From Lyophyllum atratum (Eukaryota > Basidiomycota > Agaricomycetes > Agaricales > Lyophyllaceae), in assembly GCA_014905825.1 (NCBI GenBank), contig JACGCN010000036.1:477312-541311 (forward strand): a stretch of DNA of 64,000 bases. The letters run 5' to 3'. The notes under the pieces are model-generated. The model saw nothing but the letters and a program-made list of their open reading frames with translations, ran no database searches and had not been told where the DNA came from. The position numbers and the translations under genes are program-made. This document shows, in pieces, positions 20,511 through 33,213 of this stretch. Position 1 is the first letter of the stretch, and every line of letters begins with the position of its first letter.

Positions 20511-22868
20511 TTAGAGACGCGCATCGCGGGGCATCTTCTTCAGTGCTTGTCGTACACCCATGTCCCCCAGAACGTCTTCCGCACCAGCAAGGACTAGAAA
20601 CGCCGATAGGTCATAAGTCGCACTGAAGAAAATAATCAAGCAGTACTCACTAGCGTCGAAGCCTGATGTCCGGTGATACTATATAGCAGATGCTCAGCAC
20701 ACGGAGCTCATAGGTAATGTTGCATCGCTTACGTTCTCGATGTGTTTGCCCATGCCAGTCGTTGTAAGTGCTCTGCCGCCGAACACCTGTGTGGCATCTG
20801 AAAATCAGGGTAAGACTCAAAGATTCGAGATACGGAAGTAGGGAGGATGCTCACCTTCCGCGGTCTCGCGTCCAGTCCGGGAGACAAACCTGTTTTGTTT
20901 TGAGATGGTGAGGTCACAGCTTCGCATAGCGTGCTTACTGCTTCAGTAGACCGATAGGACCGGCGAGCTTGGCCGACCACTCGTTGTACGACATCTACAG
21001 TGGGGTACGAGTCGAGTCTTGGATAACTGACATACTGGGGGAATAACGAACCTTGTTCATCTGGTGCGTGATAGATTCGTACCAGTTTTGGCATGCCTCT
21101 ACTCGGGAGATCATAGCAGCGAGTCTCGACCGGATGACAGCCTGAGCGGTCAGTGGCTTGCCAAACACGATGCGTTGGTTTGCCCATCTGTAGACATAGG
21201 GAACCGTTTAATTCTATCTCCTGTACATGATGAGGGTTGGCCGTACTTTAGACATTCTTCAACGACGAGACGTTGCGCGGCTATAGAGCACGCGACGACC
21301 ATCCATCGCTCGTGATTGAAGTTGCTCAAGATAACTGACATGCCGTTGCCGACCTTTCCAAGTGTGTTTCCGACGGGGACGCGGACCTAAAGACGGAATG
21401 AAACAGTCAGGAATGGCTGCGAGCGTCGTTGGCGATATACATGATACTTGACCTTGTCGAAAACGATGTAGGCTGTTCCAGCGACTCCTGAATACCCAGT
21501 CGGGATCTGTTTGGTAGTCACGCCTGGGCCGCGTTCAATTAAAAGGACAGTGAAACCGGTCTGGGTGAAGAAGTATAAGAATGTGAGAAACGATAAACCC
21601 ATAGTTGAGTGTTTACATCGGTTTTACAGCCCGTCGTGAAGTAGTCCGCGAAGGTGCCATTCGTAATCCACCTGGACGCAACGTCAGCAAGTGGGAATAT
21701 CATATACGAAGTGAGCAACTTGCTTCTTTGTTCCTGTGACTATCCAGTAATCGCCGTCCCGTACAGCCGTGGTCTGAAGTCCAGAGACATCACTGCCGGC
21801 AAAAGCTTCGCTGATAGCAAGCGCCACGTATTTCTTGCCGGCGAGGGCCTGGCCATTTGCGTTAGCGAAAAGAGAACTGATATTTGGTAGAGTACATACA
21901 TCAGGAACCACTTGCTGGATAAGTTCGGGAGTGCCATAGTTCAATATAGGTGGCACGCCGATGACAAGACCAGCGAGAAGTCCGTCGACCACTGCGCGGC
22001 TGCTGACACGAGCGAGTTCAGAGTGCACGATCCCCTAACCGAGACATTATAAAGATTTCCCGAGCGTTTGTGCACGACACGTACCTCATGGAAATAGTCA
22101 AATTCTTCGGGCTTCACCACGCCACCTAAAAGAGTGCGGCCCTGGAGGTGTTTCCCAGGTCCAAGCCGCATGGCGATGATATTTGCTTCGCTATGAGATA
22201 CGTTAGGACCGAGAATAACGAGTGTATCAGTTCAAATTACCCCATCTTATCGACCACTTCCTGAGATATCCGTTTGCCACTCTCCTCGCACCGCTCAGAT
22301 TCAGGCTTGACGACTTCCATAAAGAACCTGCGAACAGCAACCTGGAACTTCCTGTGACCCTCAGAGTAGTATGGGCTGTAGTATCCTCTGCTAAGCCATG
22401 TGGGTTCGGCGTAAGGGACCTGGCTGAGCTCTCCAGGCGCCAAAGGCAGAATCTTCGGTTCTTGGCCCTCAATTTTGCCTATCTGGAGACGAGCATACTG
22501 GGGCTTGAACAGAATTTCTTTACGGTGAAGACCGAAGAATGCATCAGTTGCATCCTTCCCGGCTGGTAGAAAGGCCGTTAGATAGGTCTCGCACTCGTCG
22601 CGACTCGCCGAACTCACCGACGTAATCGGCGTACAAGACATTCGCTCCTCCAGGGTGCATATTCGCGAACTTGGAAACATCATAGACCTTGGCATCTATA
22701 ATGATCCACTAGATTCATGTATTAGTTGGGGTAACGCGGGTTCCATTCTCATGCATACGAACCAGGTCGCCCGGCTTGTTATGCTGTTCAAGGTTTCAGA
22801 CACAGTGTCGAAGTATACACGGAAGAATTGCCCACTTTTGACACTTCTTCGGTAGAGAACTCCTTCAT
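20511..22868 (-). CDS. cytochrome b5-acyl-CoA dehydrogenase fusion
   Basis: Many short introns. The N-terminus is a cytochrome b5 domain (MKEFSTEEVSKHNKPGDL, then WIIIDAKVYDVSKFANMHPGG) with the heme-ligand HPGG and the second ligand in DAFFGLHRK. It continues into a full acyl-CoA dehydrogenase: KYVALAISEAFAGSDVSGL, YWIVTGTKKWITNG, GNGMSVILSNFNHERW, FGKPLTAQAVIRSRLA and ATQVFGGRAL. The protein ends ...RDARL, and Ala-Arg-Leu fits a type-1 peroxisomal signal. It likely performs flavin-dependent acyl-CoA desaturation in peroxisomal beta-oxidation, with the b5 domain passing electrons; that location and route are inferred. The start is the Met opening the b5 domain. The upstream in-frame extension looks non-coding. 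Confidence 0.9.
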
Positions 22869-23770
22869 ATTCTTGTCAGCTATTGAAGCGTTAGTTATTG
22901 GGGTGGCACTGAATAAAGAGTAATCGTGGTTCAGGTCAATAATATTGCGGGGAAGTCGATCACCGGCTTTGCGTCCCGTTACGGTAGCATGTGATTTGCT
23001 CCAGCCAATCGCAAGCCATGGAATGGGCGATGACCTCTGAGTAACATGACCAAAGAACGCCTCAGTCGCGCATCCTGCCGCCATCGTCTGCACGACGTTC
23101 ACCATTAGAGTGACGATACTGTTCCAATACACAGCGAGCGCCTCCTCTTGAATCGGACTGTATAAGAAGGTGCAATTATCCGACCGTCGCGCCTCCAACG
23201 AAGTGTCATTGAAGCTATTCGAAAATTGGTATCACGATCGAAGTAGAAATATCTTAATTCAGACGTCGACTTCCGCATCGATGTGACCGTTTTTGGAACG
23301 ACGGAGGGAAGACGGGCGACGACTGGATGGACGACAGTCAGATTCAGGAACCAGAATTTTCGTCTCTCCTACTAGTAAGAATCGATAACGTCGGGGACGA
23401 GACCAGGGGCTAAGACTGCATTGGGCCTCAGTTGGCGTTGAAGCTCCGCTACGGGCGTCGAAGTTAAATTGCTCCTCGGACTGACGACCATATAACACCA
23501 TACTTACCATGTCTCTTTTGAGGCCTTCTAACCGCGTGGAGTGGGCGAGGTTTCGCCACCGGGCTCACGGCTGCGATGCTGGGAGCTGCCCTCATTTTCT
23601 GATCCATTCTGCAGAGCTGCAACGCACCGTTATTGGTAATATATGTACATCAAGCAGTGGGTAATACAGTGTATGTGCGGGGTAGTGATGCTGGGCCGAT
23701 CTTCTCCTTGTACAGCATGTGTCCGGAAAGATCAATAACATGTATATAAATAGGTTATATGGGTTAGTAG
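22869..23770. other. intergenic, no gene recognised
   Basis: Promoter of the dehydrogenase gene and 3' region of RAD16. A minus-strand frame at 23259-23510 is low-complexity and has no start or splice support. Confidence 0.35.
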
Positions 23771-26700
23771 TTACAACTAAAGCAGCAGAGTCGTTAGTAT
23801 GACTTCAGTTTCGAAATGACCAAGAATGCACTCACTCTGAACAAAAAGCCAAGCTATGGATAGAGTCAGCAATAAAGAAATACACAAGGAAAACAACAAC
23901 CTACATCCTCAGGTGTCAAACGGCCCATGGCCTGATCATCAGCAGCCAAAGTGGCGTTGACCATTGCCGACTTCTTGTCTTGCAGCTAGTAGATGGGAAA
24001 GCATCAGGGGATATTGACTAGTATCACCGCCAAACAAAACCCACCTGGACGATCTGACTCTCGATGCTGTCTTCAACGACCAGTTTGATGGCTTGCACTG
24101 GGCGATGTTGGCCCAAACGATGTATTCGGTCCATAGCCTCTGTTGCTCGGTATTAGGATGGACTCATTTGTAGCCATAATTACAAGTTGCTTACGGAATT
24201 CAACCTAGGGGGTAGACAATGAGATGTACGTCGCAGGTAGGTGACTGACATGTTGACATACCGCTGGGTTCCACCAACTGTCCATGAGGTACACCCGTGA
24301 AGCTTCCGTCAAGTTGAGAGCGACACCTCCAGCCTTGAGACTGACGAGGAACACAGTCACATCAACATTATTCGCTGAAATTCCGGTAAGAAGGATGAGA
24401 AGACGACATGGATGGATATACGCACTGAAATGCTTTATCGTGGCATCTCTGGCTTGTGGGCTCATTGTACCCTCTAGTCGACAGAGCTACAGGATTGATC
24501 AGATTAGCATGATGTTTGACAGCTCTATAGACGGGGATAGGATCTCACGTTGAAACCAGCTTTCTGAAGTCTATACGCAATGAGATCCAAAAAGTTCACA
24601 AACTGGCTGAAGACGATGCTCTTCGTTGTGGCGTCTTGCATCCTCAAATTGGTTAGTTCCTCAACGAGGGCCTCGATCTTCGATGACGACCTCCAGGTCT
24701 CAAGGTTGAGACGCCCAAGGATGCCCTGACGCGCTTTCGGGAGGTTTTCTTCCAGTTCGAGGGCGGGTGCTTCCAGGTCAATCGTCAGGGGAAGATGGCA
24801 GGTAGGGCATTTAGGCTGGATCAGGAGTAACGTTAAGTGGCGAGGAGGAGAGGAGACAAGACGAAAAACGAACCATGTCTTCCTCAGAGGTTTCAAGATA
24901 TTGCTTGATGCAGGCACGATCGAAGATGTGGCGGCATTTCGCCTGGATAGCGTCCTCTGCGATATCGTTACAGATACGACACACAGTGGCCTCCTCGAGG
25001 TCGTCATTGGTGAAGCTACGAGCGTTAGTCTTGCTCCGCAGAACAAGATCAGGGTGGCAAGCCATCTGCCTGAGGCGAGTAAGGCTGGAGTGGATAGGTG
25101 AGTGGGGTTCATCAAGCTAATTATTGATCGAGACGTACAGAGTGAAGATGTTGGAAAAGTCTGAGAATATCGTTGAGCGTTCAAACGAGTCCATTAGATG
25201 CAGCGAAAGAACGCACTGTTCAGAACTGTTCCTTGGTCGACATATGTGCTGAACTCCCGCTTCGCATTCGTATACAAAGAGAGATACAAGTCTTTCTCCT
25301 CTGGGCTGAAATAGTCCTTGCGAACAATGACGGTCCGTGGAGGCAAACCGAGATCATCGGCTTTTTGCAGCTGAGAGGTAACTGTTGAGCGCAAAAATGC
25401 ACTTGATGAAGAGTTGAGCGAACCTTGGTTCTGCGAAGCATCATCCTGTCGAGCAGAATTCTGAGCTTCTTAAAGGCGGGTTTACCAGGCCCGACCATTC
25501 CGTTCTTCTGGATGGGAGTCAGGATTTCGTTGTTCCAGAAACAGGTCTGCGCAGAAAAAGTGAGTACAGATTGATACGGTTGTACCAAAGTCTTACATGT
25601 TGCATAGGGGTGTGTCCGCAATCTATGCATGGTACTGTGAGTCTTTCCTTCCGAAGATAAACGCAAGGAACGCACCATCGCATGACCGTTTGTCTGAGAA
25701 CTTCCAATGCAGGGACTTGCAGTCACAGGCTTTGCCTGTCCAGAGTGTCAGCATCTACCAAAGAACAGGTGGTGATTCAGACGTACAGAAGTAGTAAGAG
25801 AACGGGTCACCCCCGAGAAACCGGACGAGACTGTACAATTCTCCCACTCGGTTCTGCAGAGGGGTTCCGGATAAGCACCATCGGTAGTTACCCTTGAGCT
25901 CGAATGCGGCTTTGGCTGTATTTGTAGAACGTTCCTTGATGTTATGAGCTTCGTCCAACTAAAGATAGAGCCTTGAGTAATGCGTTATGCTGTCCGTTCC
26001 TAGAGGAGATGCGTACAACAATGCGGTTCCAGTGGATTTCATGAATAGGAGACTTCTCCTTGACGATCATGCCTTTGCGCTTGAAGCCACTCTGTTGCTT
26101 CCGGAAGCAGCTAGGGAACAAAACATTAGATATATGTCAAGGATGAAGCATGAACGTCATACCTTTCCATGACAGCATATGTTGTCAGGACCTATAAAAA
26201 GGCTCAATTTCGATGCATGTGATGCACACGGAAGTTACGCACGACATCGTATTTCTTGAGTTCCTTGACGTCCGATTCTCGAGAAGAGCCATGCCACACA
26301 AGGACTTTCAGTCCATCTGTATGTGCTTCAATCTCGTTCCTCCATTGCATGACGGCGACCGTAGGTCTGTGTGGATCATGAGCGTAGGTCTCACAGGGAA
26401 GATGATGATGCGTACGCTACGACAAGGTTGGGCTTGATATTGTCGGTGATCAAGAGTGCGATGATCTGAATAGTTTTGCCCATTCTACGAAAACGTCAGC
26501 TAACGCAGCAATAATGAGGAAGAGTGATCGTACCCCATCTCATCCTGCGAACGACGCTGTCAGCTAAATTCCAAAAGTGACAGGTACTTTTCACGTACAG
26601 CAAGCATACCACCATGCCAGATACTTTGCTCTTGCTTTCGCATCCAGAACAAACTCTCTCGCTGGAAAGGCAAAAGGGTCAACTTCAAATTCGCCGGCTG

Positions 26701-27877
26701 CTCAGCCTCCGTAGGCGTAATGATTGCAATTGATTCCTCAAGGTCTCCCCAGACGTCCTTGAGCTCCTCGTGATGCCTATGTAGCGCAATCGACGACTTT
26801 TCCGCCTAACTTTGATTTGAGCCGCGTTAACACCGGGAGGGGTAACCTGCGACGTACATATGTGAGCCGGCGACCCAACTCTCGCATAAGCTTCTGTTCT
26901 TCCGCTTTGTTGGCTTTCTTCCACGCGTTTGCCTGTTGTCTTTGCTCTCGCTTCTCTTTGCGCAGTTGGGTCAAAGTCATATGCTTTGCTGGCTTTCGAG
27001 CTGGAATGGCCTTCTTCGACTTCTTCGCGACGCCCTTGCCTTTCTTGGAGAGGGGCATATCAGACTCAGACTCAGATGCAGAGTCATCCACCTCATCGTG
27101 GCTTCCGCTGAAGTAGTCGTCAACGTCGACGCTTTTGTTACCCCTAGTAAGGCGACGTTCAGCAGCAGCAGCTCGCAAAGCAGCGGCAGAATTGGTGGGA
27201 TTGCGCTGTGAGGAAGACGAGCCAGCAGCTTTTGGTGGCGAAGTCTCCAATGACATTTCCACGGCAGCGGAAAGCAAGATGGCCTCCTCCTCGCTGTCGC
27301 TGGCTGCGAGAGCGTCTTCATCCTCAGAAGCTTCAAACTCAGATCCACTGTCGTCAGATTCATCGAGCAGTCGGTCTCCTTCATATTCTAGGCCTGGTTC
27401 GGATGCCATCTCGTCGTCGTCGTCGTCGTCCGACATAGAGGGTTTTGGGGCAGGCGCTTTGCCTTTGCCTTTCTTTTGAGGAACTGGAGCTGTTGCCTGA
27501 GACTACCATGAAACTATATAGCAATTTACAGGCAAAGGTATCAAACTGCTCACCTTGCCTTTCCCCTTCACGACAGCTATTCTAGACATGGGGATTTCAA
27601 CATACACAGCTCGTCGTTTTGCGGGTCTCTGCTTGACAGATAAGCTCTCAGATTCAGATTTGTCTATGTCGCTCGAAAGCGCGCGCTTCTTCCCCTTTCC
27701 CCGCGTGCTATTTCGTTGTGGTTTCTTTGTCTCCTCGTTTTCAGAGGTTGCTGGGGTTTCAGACGTGACAACCGATGTTCGAGTGCTGAATATTGGCGAG
27801 ACATTGGTTGTCCCTGTTCCAGAGGTGGGGGAGGGCGATGCAAGGCGCTTTGCAGAACTTCTGGTCACTCGGGACAT
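23771..27877 (-). CDS. RAD16: DNA repair helicase Rad16 (SNF2 with RING)
   Basis: The N-terminal part is disordered and acidic with Lys/Arg clusters ([19 protein letters not shown]). The SNF2 ATPase follows: [23 protein letters not shown] (Walker A), [13 protein letters not shown] (DEAH) and [23 protein letters not shown]3HC4 RING is inserted between the ATPase lobes ([28 protein letters not shown]). Lobe 2 has [28 protein letters not shown] and [14 protein letters not shown]. The order matches Rad16, which with Rad7 drives global-genome nucleotide excision repair and ubiquitin ligation. The last intron has a perfect TACTAAC branch site and leaves a tiny final exon (Leu-stop), giving the ending LGFLFRL. 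Confidence 0.93.
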
Positions 27878-28177
27878 GGGGGTCAACGTTGAACAATGTA
27901 CAAAACCGTAACGAACAAGAAAATTTCCCCCGCCCGTGACTTTCTTAATTAGCGTTATGCACACGTCACGTAATCTCACGTGGGCGCGTTTAATGATCGA
28001 GGGATCGCAAAATAGCCAGGATCGTGCATGTCTGCGAGCTTACAGGATTAGGGTAACTATATAACTAGGTAATGTTGAGGTGAGGTCTAAATATCACGGC
28101 TTGCAAGGTAGGTAGATGGGGAAGAGCGCGCGTCTAAACTTGCGGCTCCGATGCGTGACACGATGAGTCAGTCTTGA
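27878..28177. promoter_or_regulatory. RAD16 promoter with CACGTG element
   Basis: A palindromic CACGTG (E-box-like) lies at 27977-27982, about 100 bp upstream of the RAD16 ATG, and an ACGTCACG lies at 27963-27970. These could bind bHLH or bZIP factors; function is inferred. The rest separates RAD16 from the stop codon of the carrier gene. Confidence 0.35.
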
Positions 28178-29524
28178 TCAAGTCCGAATGAAAATTAGGA
28201 GGCCCTCATACACTGCCCAGCCGATAGCAGAGCTAAGAACTTTGCGCGACATACGTAGGGATGCTCCATCAAAGTAGCCAACGATGCCTCGTTGCTTCAG
28301 GGAAATAAAAAGGGTGGTTAGTTGCGCGGAACGTTATAATAAGGAACCAGGGCTTACCTGCCAAATAGTACGTATCGTACGGAAGAGACCGTGATATCGG
28401 TCTTCAGAGCGCACTTGAATCTTAGTCTGAAACACAAGGAGTTCAGGAAACACTAGCGAGGAAGGCCAGGGAACAACTAACCTTGATAACATCAAAAGGG
28501 TGAGTGGCCAGAGTAGCTATTGCACCAGCAGAAGCAGCGGAGATGCTATGTATGGCAGCAGCATGACCATTTGTGGTCGTCGGGACAATTGAATCTGGGG
28601 TGGGGGCATATAAATATAAGATGGACTCAGACACTGAATCAGACATACACGTTTTACGCTTGATGCCTTCGTAGCAGACGAGAAAAATCCCAGCATAGGG
28701 GGCATCGCGGAGTGAGGACGCCATAAAACCACGGAGGAGCTCCGACGGCCCCTGGCGTGTAATCGAAATGAGTGCGCTAGGCAGACTCTGGTACGCGTAC
28801 ATGTTGCTCTAGCAGCCGAAGTGAGATACAAAGCGAGGAAGGGTAACATCGATGAATATGCTGACTTCGTATCGTGCTTTCAGAACGGAGAAGGGGTTCA
28901 AAAAGAAACCGACTGAGACGCGTGTCGTAGCGCCGGCGAGGAGGTTGCCTCCGTTGGTAAGGGTGGGGAGCACGGATGAGTTCTTGGTGTTGTGCGTCTG
29001 GGCTCGGAACATTTGGAAGTAAGGTGAAGTCGCCATTAGAGTCCGTAGCTGTGTTAGACTGGTCATATACATTGCGACGCCGGGTACGTTCCTGGCATAT
29101 CGTAGGGTTGGTTGAGAATCCATAATGCGAAAACGTGAAGAGTGTATACGGACCGAATTAGAGAAGCAGCAGTTCCCCTCCAAAGACCGGCCACTCCGTC
29201 TTTCGCTAGGACATCACGAGCAGTGCCGAGGATGACGTTCCGTCTGTCATCTATGAAGAACCGTCGAACCCAATGGAGAAAGTGCGCTCACTGTAGCCTC
29301 AGCTTGCCGTCCCCTTGCTGCATACGCGTTTTCAATAAATCAACTAATTATTCCTTCAGGAGGTGTCGTTGCGGAGAAAAGCAGATGTCCTCACAGGGCT
29401 GGAGGCAAACCGTCGTCGCGAGACCCGATAACGCGCCTGGTTGCGTCCCGAGAGCTTAGCTACGAATTCTTCCCCGTTGATTGGGATACGTACCGGAGAG
29501 CAGTTGCTGCCCGACATTGCTCAT
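28178..29524 (-). CDS. HEM25: mitochondrial glycine carrier (Hem25/SLC25A38-like)
   Basis: Several exons assemble a three-repeat mitochondrial carrier. MSNVGQQLLSG leads to GALSGLATTVCLQPCDLLKTRMQQ and GVAGLWRGTAASLIRNVPGVAMYM. Repeat 2 has ARVSVGFFLNPFSVLKARYE-like signature residues with ELLRGFMASSLRDAPYAGIF. Repeat 3 has AGAIATLATHPFDVIKTKIQ and SSAIGWAVYEGLL. NVPGVAMYM, RDAPYAGIF and the final SSAIGWAVYE are typical of the SLC25A38/Hem25 group. That group imports glycine into mitochondria for 5-aminolevulinate and heme synthesis. The start is the first ATG after a likely upstream 5' UTR intron (GTATGT at about 29585). Confidence 0.88.
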
Positions 29525-29881
29525 GCGCTATAAGATCTTGTCAAAAGACAGTTTGCCAAGTATTAGCTCAAGTAACGGCAACATACCTTGAGGGGCCCTT
29601 GCGTAGAAATGTATTTGTGAGGTGGCTTTGTAGATGGTACCCGTTGGACTCACAGGGCTGCGGGGTTAACTAAATATGGTCCGGGATCGCAACGGGGCGC
29701 TCAGGAAGAGGAAGCGTCACTACCAGTCAACGTCAGCGAGAAACGCAATCGTCGTTCCCGTCGGGACGAGTGGGAATTTGAAGTAAAATAGGCACGTGAC
29801 CCAGATTTGAGGGCAACTTGCAGTGTGCACTGAGTCTGACTCTTGGCCAGTAACCTCTCCGTCTGACCGTCATCACCAGAG
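29525..29881. promoter_or_regulatory. bidirectional promoter of HEM25 and SPT4
   Basis: 357 bp separate the two divergent ATGs. A possible 5' UTR intron of the carrier gene occupies part of it. Confidence 0.4.
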
Positions 29882-30358
29882 ATGGCTGCAGCAGCAATCC
29901 CAGCGCAGGCTCGGTCAAAACAACTACGGGCATGTCTGCTATGCTCAATCATCCAACTACCGGTCGATTTCCGGAAAAACGGCTGCCCGAACTGTGAAGA
30001 AATCATGCAGGTGAGTCCTCTCTCCTCTAATCGTTCGTAGAAACGGTGATTGAACTTTTATGGATGCAGATGAAAATGAACTCGGACCGGATAGCATCGT
30101 GCACAACGACCTATTTTGATGGAGTGATAGCTGTAGTGGATCCAGAGACGGCTTGGGTGGCGAGATGGCAGCGGACATGTGCGTTGTGTCAGCTCTTGTC
30201 TGTGTATCTTTCTAACTGACGCATTATGTATGATAGCCAAATATGTACGAGGGATGTACGCTGTGCGTGTCAAAGGGCGGATACCCGAAGACGTTGAGGC
30301 GGAGCTGGAGAGTCGGGGCATCAAGTACCGCTCTCGAGATCAGACAGAACAGGAGTAA
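29882..30358 (+). CDS. SPT4: transcription elongation factor Spt4
   Basis: Three exons (29882-30010, 30070-30178, 30237-30358) give 119 residues, the normal Spt4 size. The four-Cys zinc finger is intact (RACLLCSII and NGCPNCEEIM). The body then follows the family: SCTTTYFDGVIAVVDPETAWVARWQR, SKYVRGMYAVRVKGRIPEDV and ELESRGIKYRSRD. Spt4 binds the NGN domain of Spt5 (DSIF) and supports RNA polymerase II processivity in the nucleus. All junction phases agree. Confidence 0.95.
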
Positions 30359-30549
30359 TGGGGGTTTGTTGGTGCTGTACGTTTCTTGTACCATCTCATA
30401 GAGCCCGCCATGGGGCATACTGCTTATTGTCTGTGTAAAATAGATATGGTTTATGTGTAATACGACAGGTGGTTCTACATGACATCTACAACGTCCTCCT
30501 TGGACACAAATTTGGTTGATGATACATACATGGTTGGATGAGTAAGGTG

Positions 30550-33213
30550 TTACAGCAGGTCGTGGAGGACTTTGTCGTATTGGTGGGGCATGTGGGCTCT
30601 GGGTTCGTGAGTCAGTGAGTCAGTGTATATGGCTCGGCGGGACGACCATTGTACGTACTTCAGCATGTCTTTTGCAAAGACGATTTGTGAAAAGACCTTT
30701 TCGACATCCAGAACCTCGAACAATCTGAGTTTGTCTGCACCTCGTATGCTCGAGGGTTCCAGATGTGACCGATGTGAAGGGTGCAGGTCGCTATCCCTCA
30801 TGGCCCAAAGTACATAACCTGGTGGAAACATGTTCGACATTTGCATATTGGCTTCCAGCGTTTTCCGCACTGCAATAAACTACAGCTAGCATTGAGCAAA
30901 CAAGGTGTGGAGTGATGAAGAAAGGGTTGCTCACCCAGTGCGGATCCTCAAGCGAGCCGGCACCTGCTTTCCATTGCTTCGCGCGAGTTGTAACCCCAGC
31001 CCAGCCTTCCCCATCGTGTTTGCTTTCCGCTTCGCATAGCCATGATGCCGCATTCTTGAGGTCGCGCACTGAGCCGAGAGACAGACGCGAGACGACGTCG
31101 TGTGAGTACACGAAGGAGACAATTAATCGATCAGCGAGTTTGCTGAGAGCTGCATCTGTCAGAGCACTGAGGAACAGGGTAAGGGTGCCATTGATAAGGA
31201 CAGCACAGATAGTTGCTTACGGGGGAGCGAAACAGTACACGGAAACGCGGCGCCCGACTGGCAGTCCGCTTGAGCGCACAGTCAAGCAACTCTTCGGATC
31301 AGCCCATTTCTAAGATCCAAGATACATCAAGTGCAATAGGATGGCTGGGGCAGAACTTACCATTCCAAGTATTGCAGCGACACCAGCCCCGAGGCTGTGT
31401 CCACACATCACTAGCTCTGCGGTAAAATTACGATATGAGCCACGATGATCCACGATAGCAGTCACGATACGCACCGTAATCGGGATTACTGTAGAGCGCT
31501 TCTTGGACCGCCAGTTGCACTGGTTTCCCAACGTCTCCCATAACACGAGCCATCCTCAGCATCCCACTATGGACATGGTAGCGCGGAGAGTTTGTCGAAG
31601 ACGCGCTGGATTGTGGTTGGGACATCGATGGAAAAGCAAATTGGCCGGGCACGGGCTGCTGTTCTTCATCTGATATGATGGTCGTGGCGGGTTCGAACTC
31701 TTCAGCGTCGCAAGTGAGGTCGGCAGCAATTTCATTGAGTGACATCGTGCCTGCGTAAGTGAGTTCAGGGTTTATATGTACTACGCCGGGAGTACAAACG
31801 CACCTCGTAGAACGAGGACGACTTGGCCGCGTCCATGGTCAGTAAGCACCCAAAACCGGGGCATCATGTGTTCGCTCCCGATCACCTGCTCGACGTGAGC
31901 TTAACAGAGATCAGAAAGGAGGGAAACTCACGGCGGTCGCTGTCATCTTCGCCTTTATCTCTTCTTGCGCTCTCTGGCCAGGTATTCCATGATTGGCAGC
32001 TCTCTCGAAGATCTCCTGGTCATGTTTACCAAGGAGAACGTCCCACCACGAGTATTCCGAGGTAACCTCAGGCGGGGGTGTCTTGGGCGCAGGGGAATCA
32101 CCAAAAGCCTCCGCCTCAGATGCATCGATTGCTTTGGCTAGTTGCGCCTCCTCAGATGCCATCTCTGCTGCGGAATTGGTCGCCCTGGATCCATTTGGGG
32201 AAACGCCAAAGAATAAGAGGCTGGCGCCTCCGTAACCAGCAAGAACTATCTTTGAGAGACGACGCAGGGTGGTCTTTAGTTCGGCCTTCGATGGACGTGG
32301 TGAGTGTAATGCTGCTGCTACGGTGGTGGCGGACGCACGAGTTCGCGCGGATGTTAATGGTTCTAACGAGAATTTTCTCCCCTTGATTGAAGCTGAAGAT
32401 TGGGAGCGAGGCCGCCGGGGAGGAGCCTCTCCGATAGATGCCGCGATTAGTTGACCGATGTTTCCGGGTAGAATAACATCCGATGTGACCCGCACACGGG
32501 AGTTTCTAGAGAGGGACGTAGGTGAGCTGGAAGGGAGTTCGAGACGTAGCATTTACATACTTTCTGGATAACGTTGATCGGGTATTGTCGGTGCTATCAT
32601 TGACGTGGATTTCTTTCAAGTGTTTAAACCAAAGCTTCTCTTGCCACTCCTGCGTGACCCCCTGCAGGGCGACCCAAGCGACTATGGCTCGTGCAATTTG
32701 GGTGATTCCGTACCGATTCTTGGGGAAATTCTCGTCTTCGTCAGAGTACGACCACTCTCGTCTTACGAGAGTGATGAAGGAAGCTAGGGAAAATGAGGCA
32801 TCGCTGCTTCCGGGGAATATGGTCGAAAGAACGTTGATGGAGCTATGTGCTGCAATGAGTGATGTGGACGTCACGTATTCACTGAGGAATATGGGCGCGA
32901 GGGTTATCTGTTCCGCAAAAGTAATGACTGTGGAGACAGCGCCCCCAATGACTGGTCGGGTGACGGTAGTTCCACCGAAGATGGCATGGTCGACGACAGA
33001 TGTAGTTACGCCTACGGCAACGCCAGCTATAGTGCGGGTGACTGCGAACTACAAACATAGTCAGACAGCGCGTAATATAGGTAGCTTCATGCTCACCCCA
33101 AGCTTGGTTCCGACCTTAACTGCGCTGAAACCGAACGATGTAAGGGCAGAGGCCAAATCGATTCCTTCTCTACTGTAAGTATCCCAACCCTTTACCATTG
33201 GGACATCAGACAT
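30550..33213 (-). CDS. class-3 lipase, sn-1 diacylglycerol lipase type
   Basis: MSDVPMVKGWDTYSREGIDLASAL opens the protein; the upstream ATG gives only a 4-codon uORF. A hydrophobic N-terminal region (RTIAGVAVGVTTSVV and onward) is followed by a Ser-rich linker. The alpha/beta-hydrolase core follows: VLTDHGRGQVVLVLRGTMSLNEI, HSGMLRMARVM, then LVMCGHSLGAGVAAIL (nucleophile Ser in GHSLG), CFAPP, and YSHDVVSRLSLG with the likely catalytic Asp. The last exon gives AHMPHQYDKVLHDLL with the likely catalytic His. This order is that of fungal relatives of DAG lipases, acting on membrane diacylglycerol. Substrate is inferred. It is divergent from ICP55. Confidence 0.87.

Noticed and set aside
22869..23198. 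N-terminal extension of the cytochrome b5-dehydrogenase
   Set aside because: In-frame but without motif or splice evidence. The b5 domain starts directly at MKEFSTEEV, so I treat the rest as leader.
26777..27479. Plus-strand frames opposite the acidic N-terminus of Rad16
   Set aside because: Antisense of Asp/Glu/Ser repeats; no start or motif.
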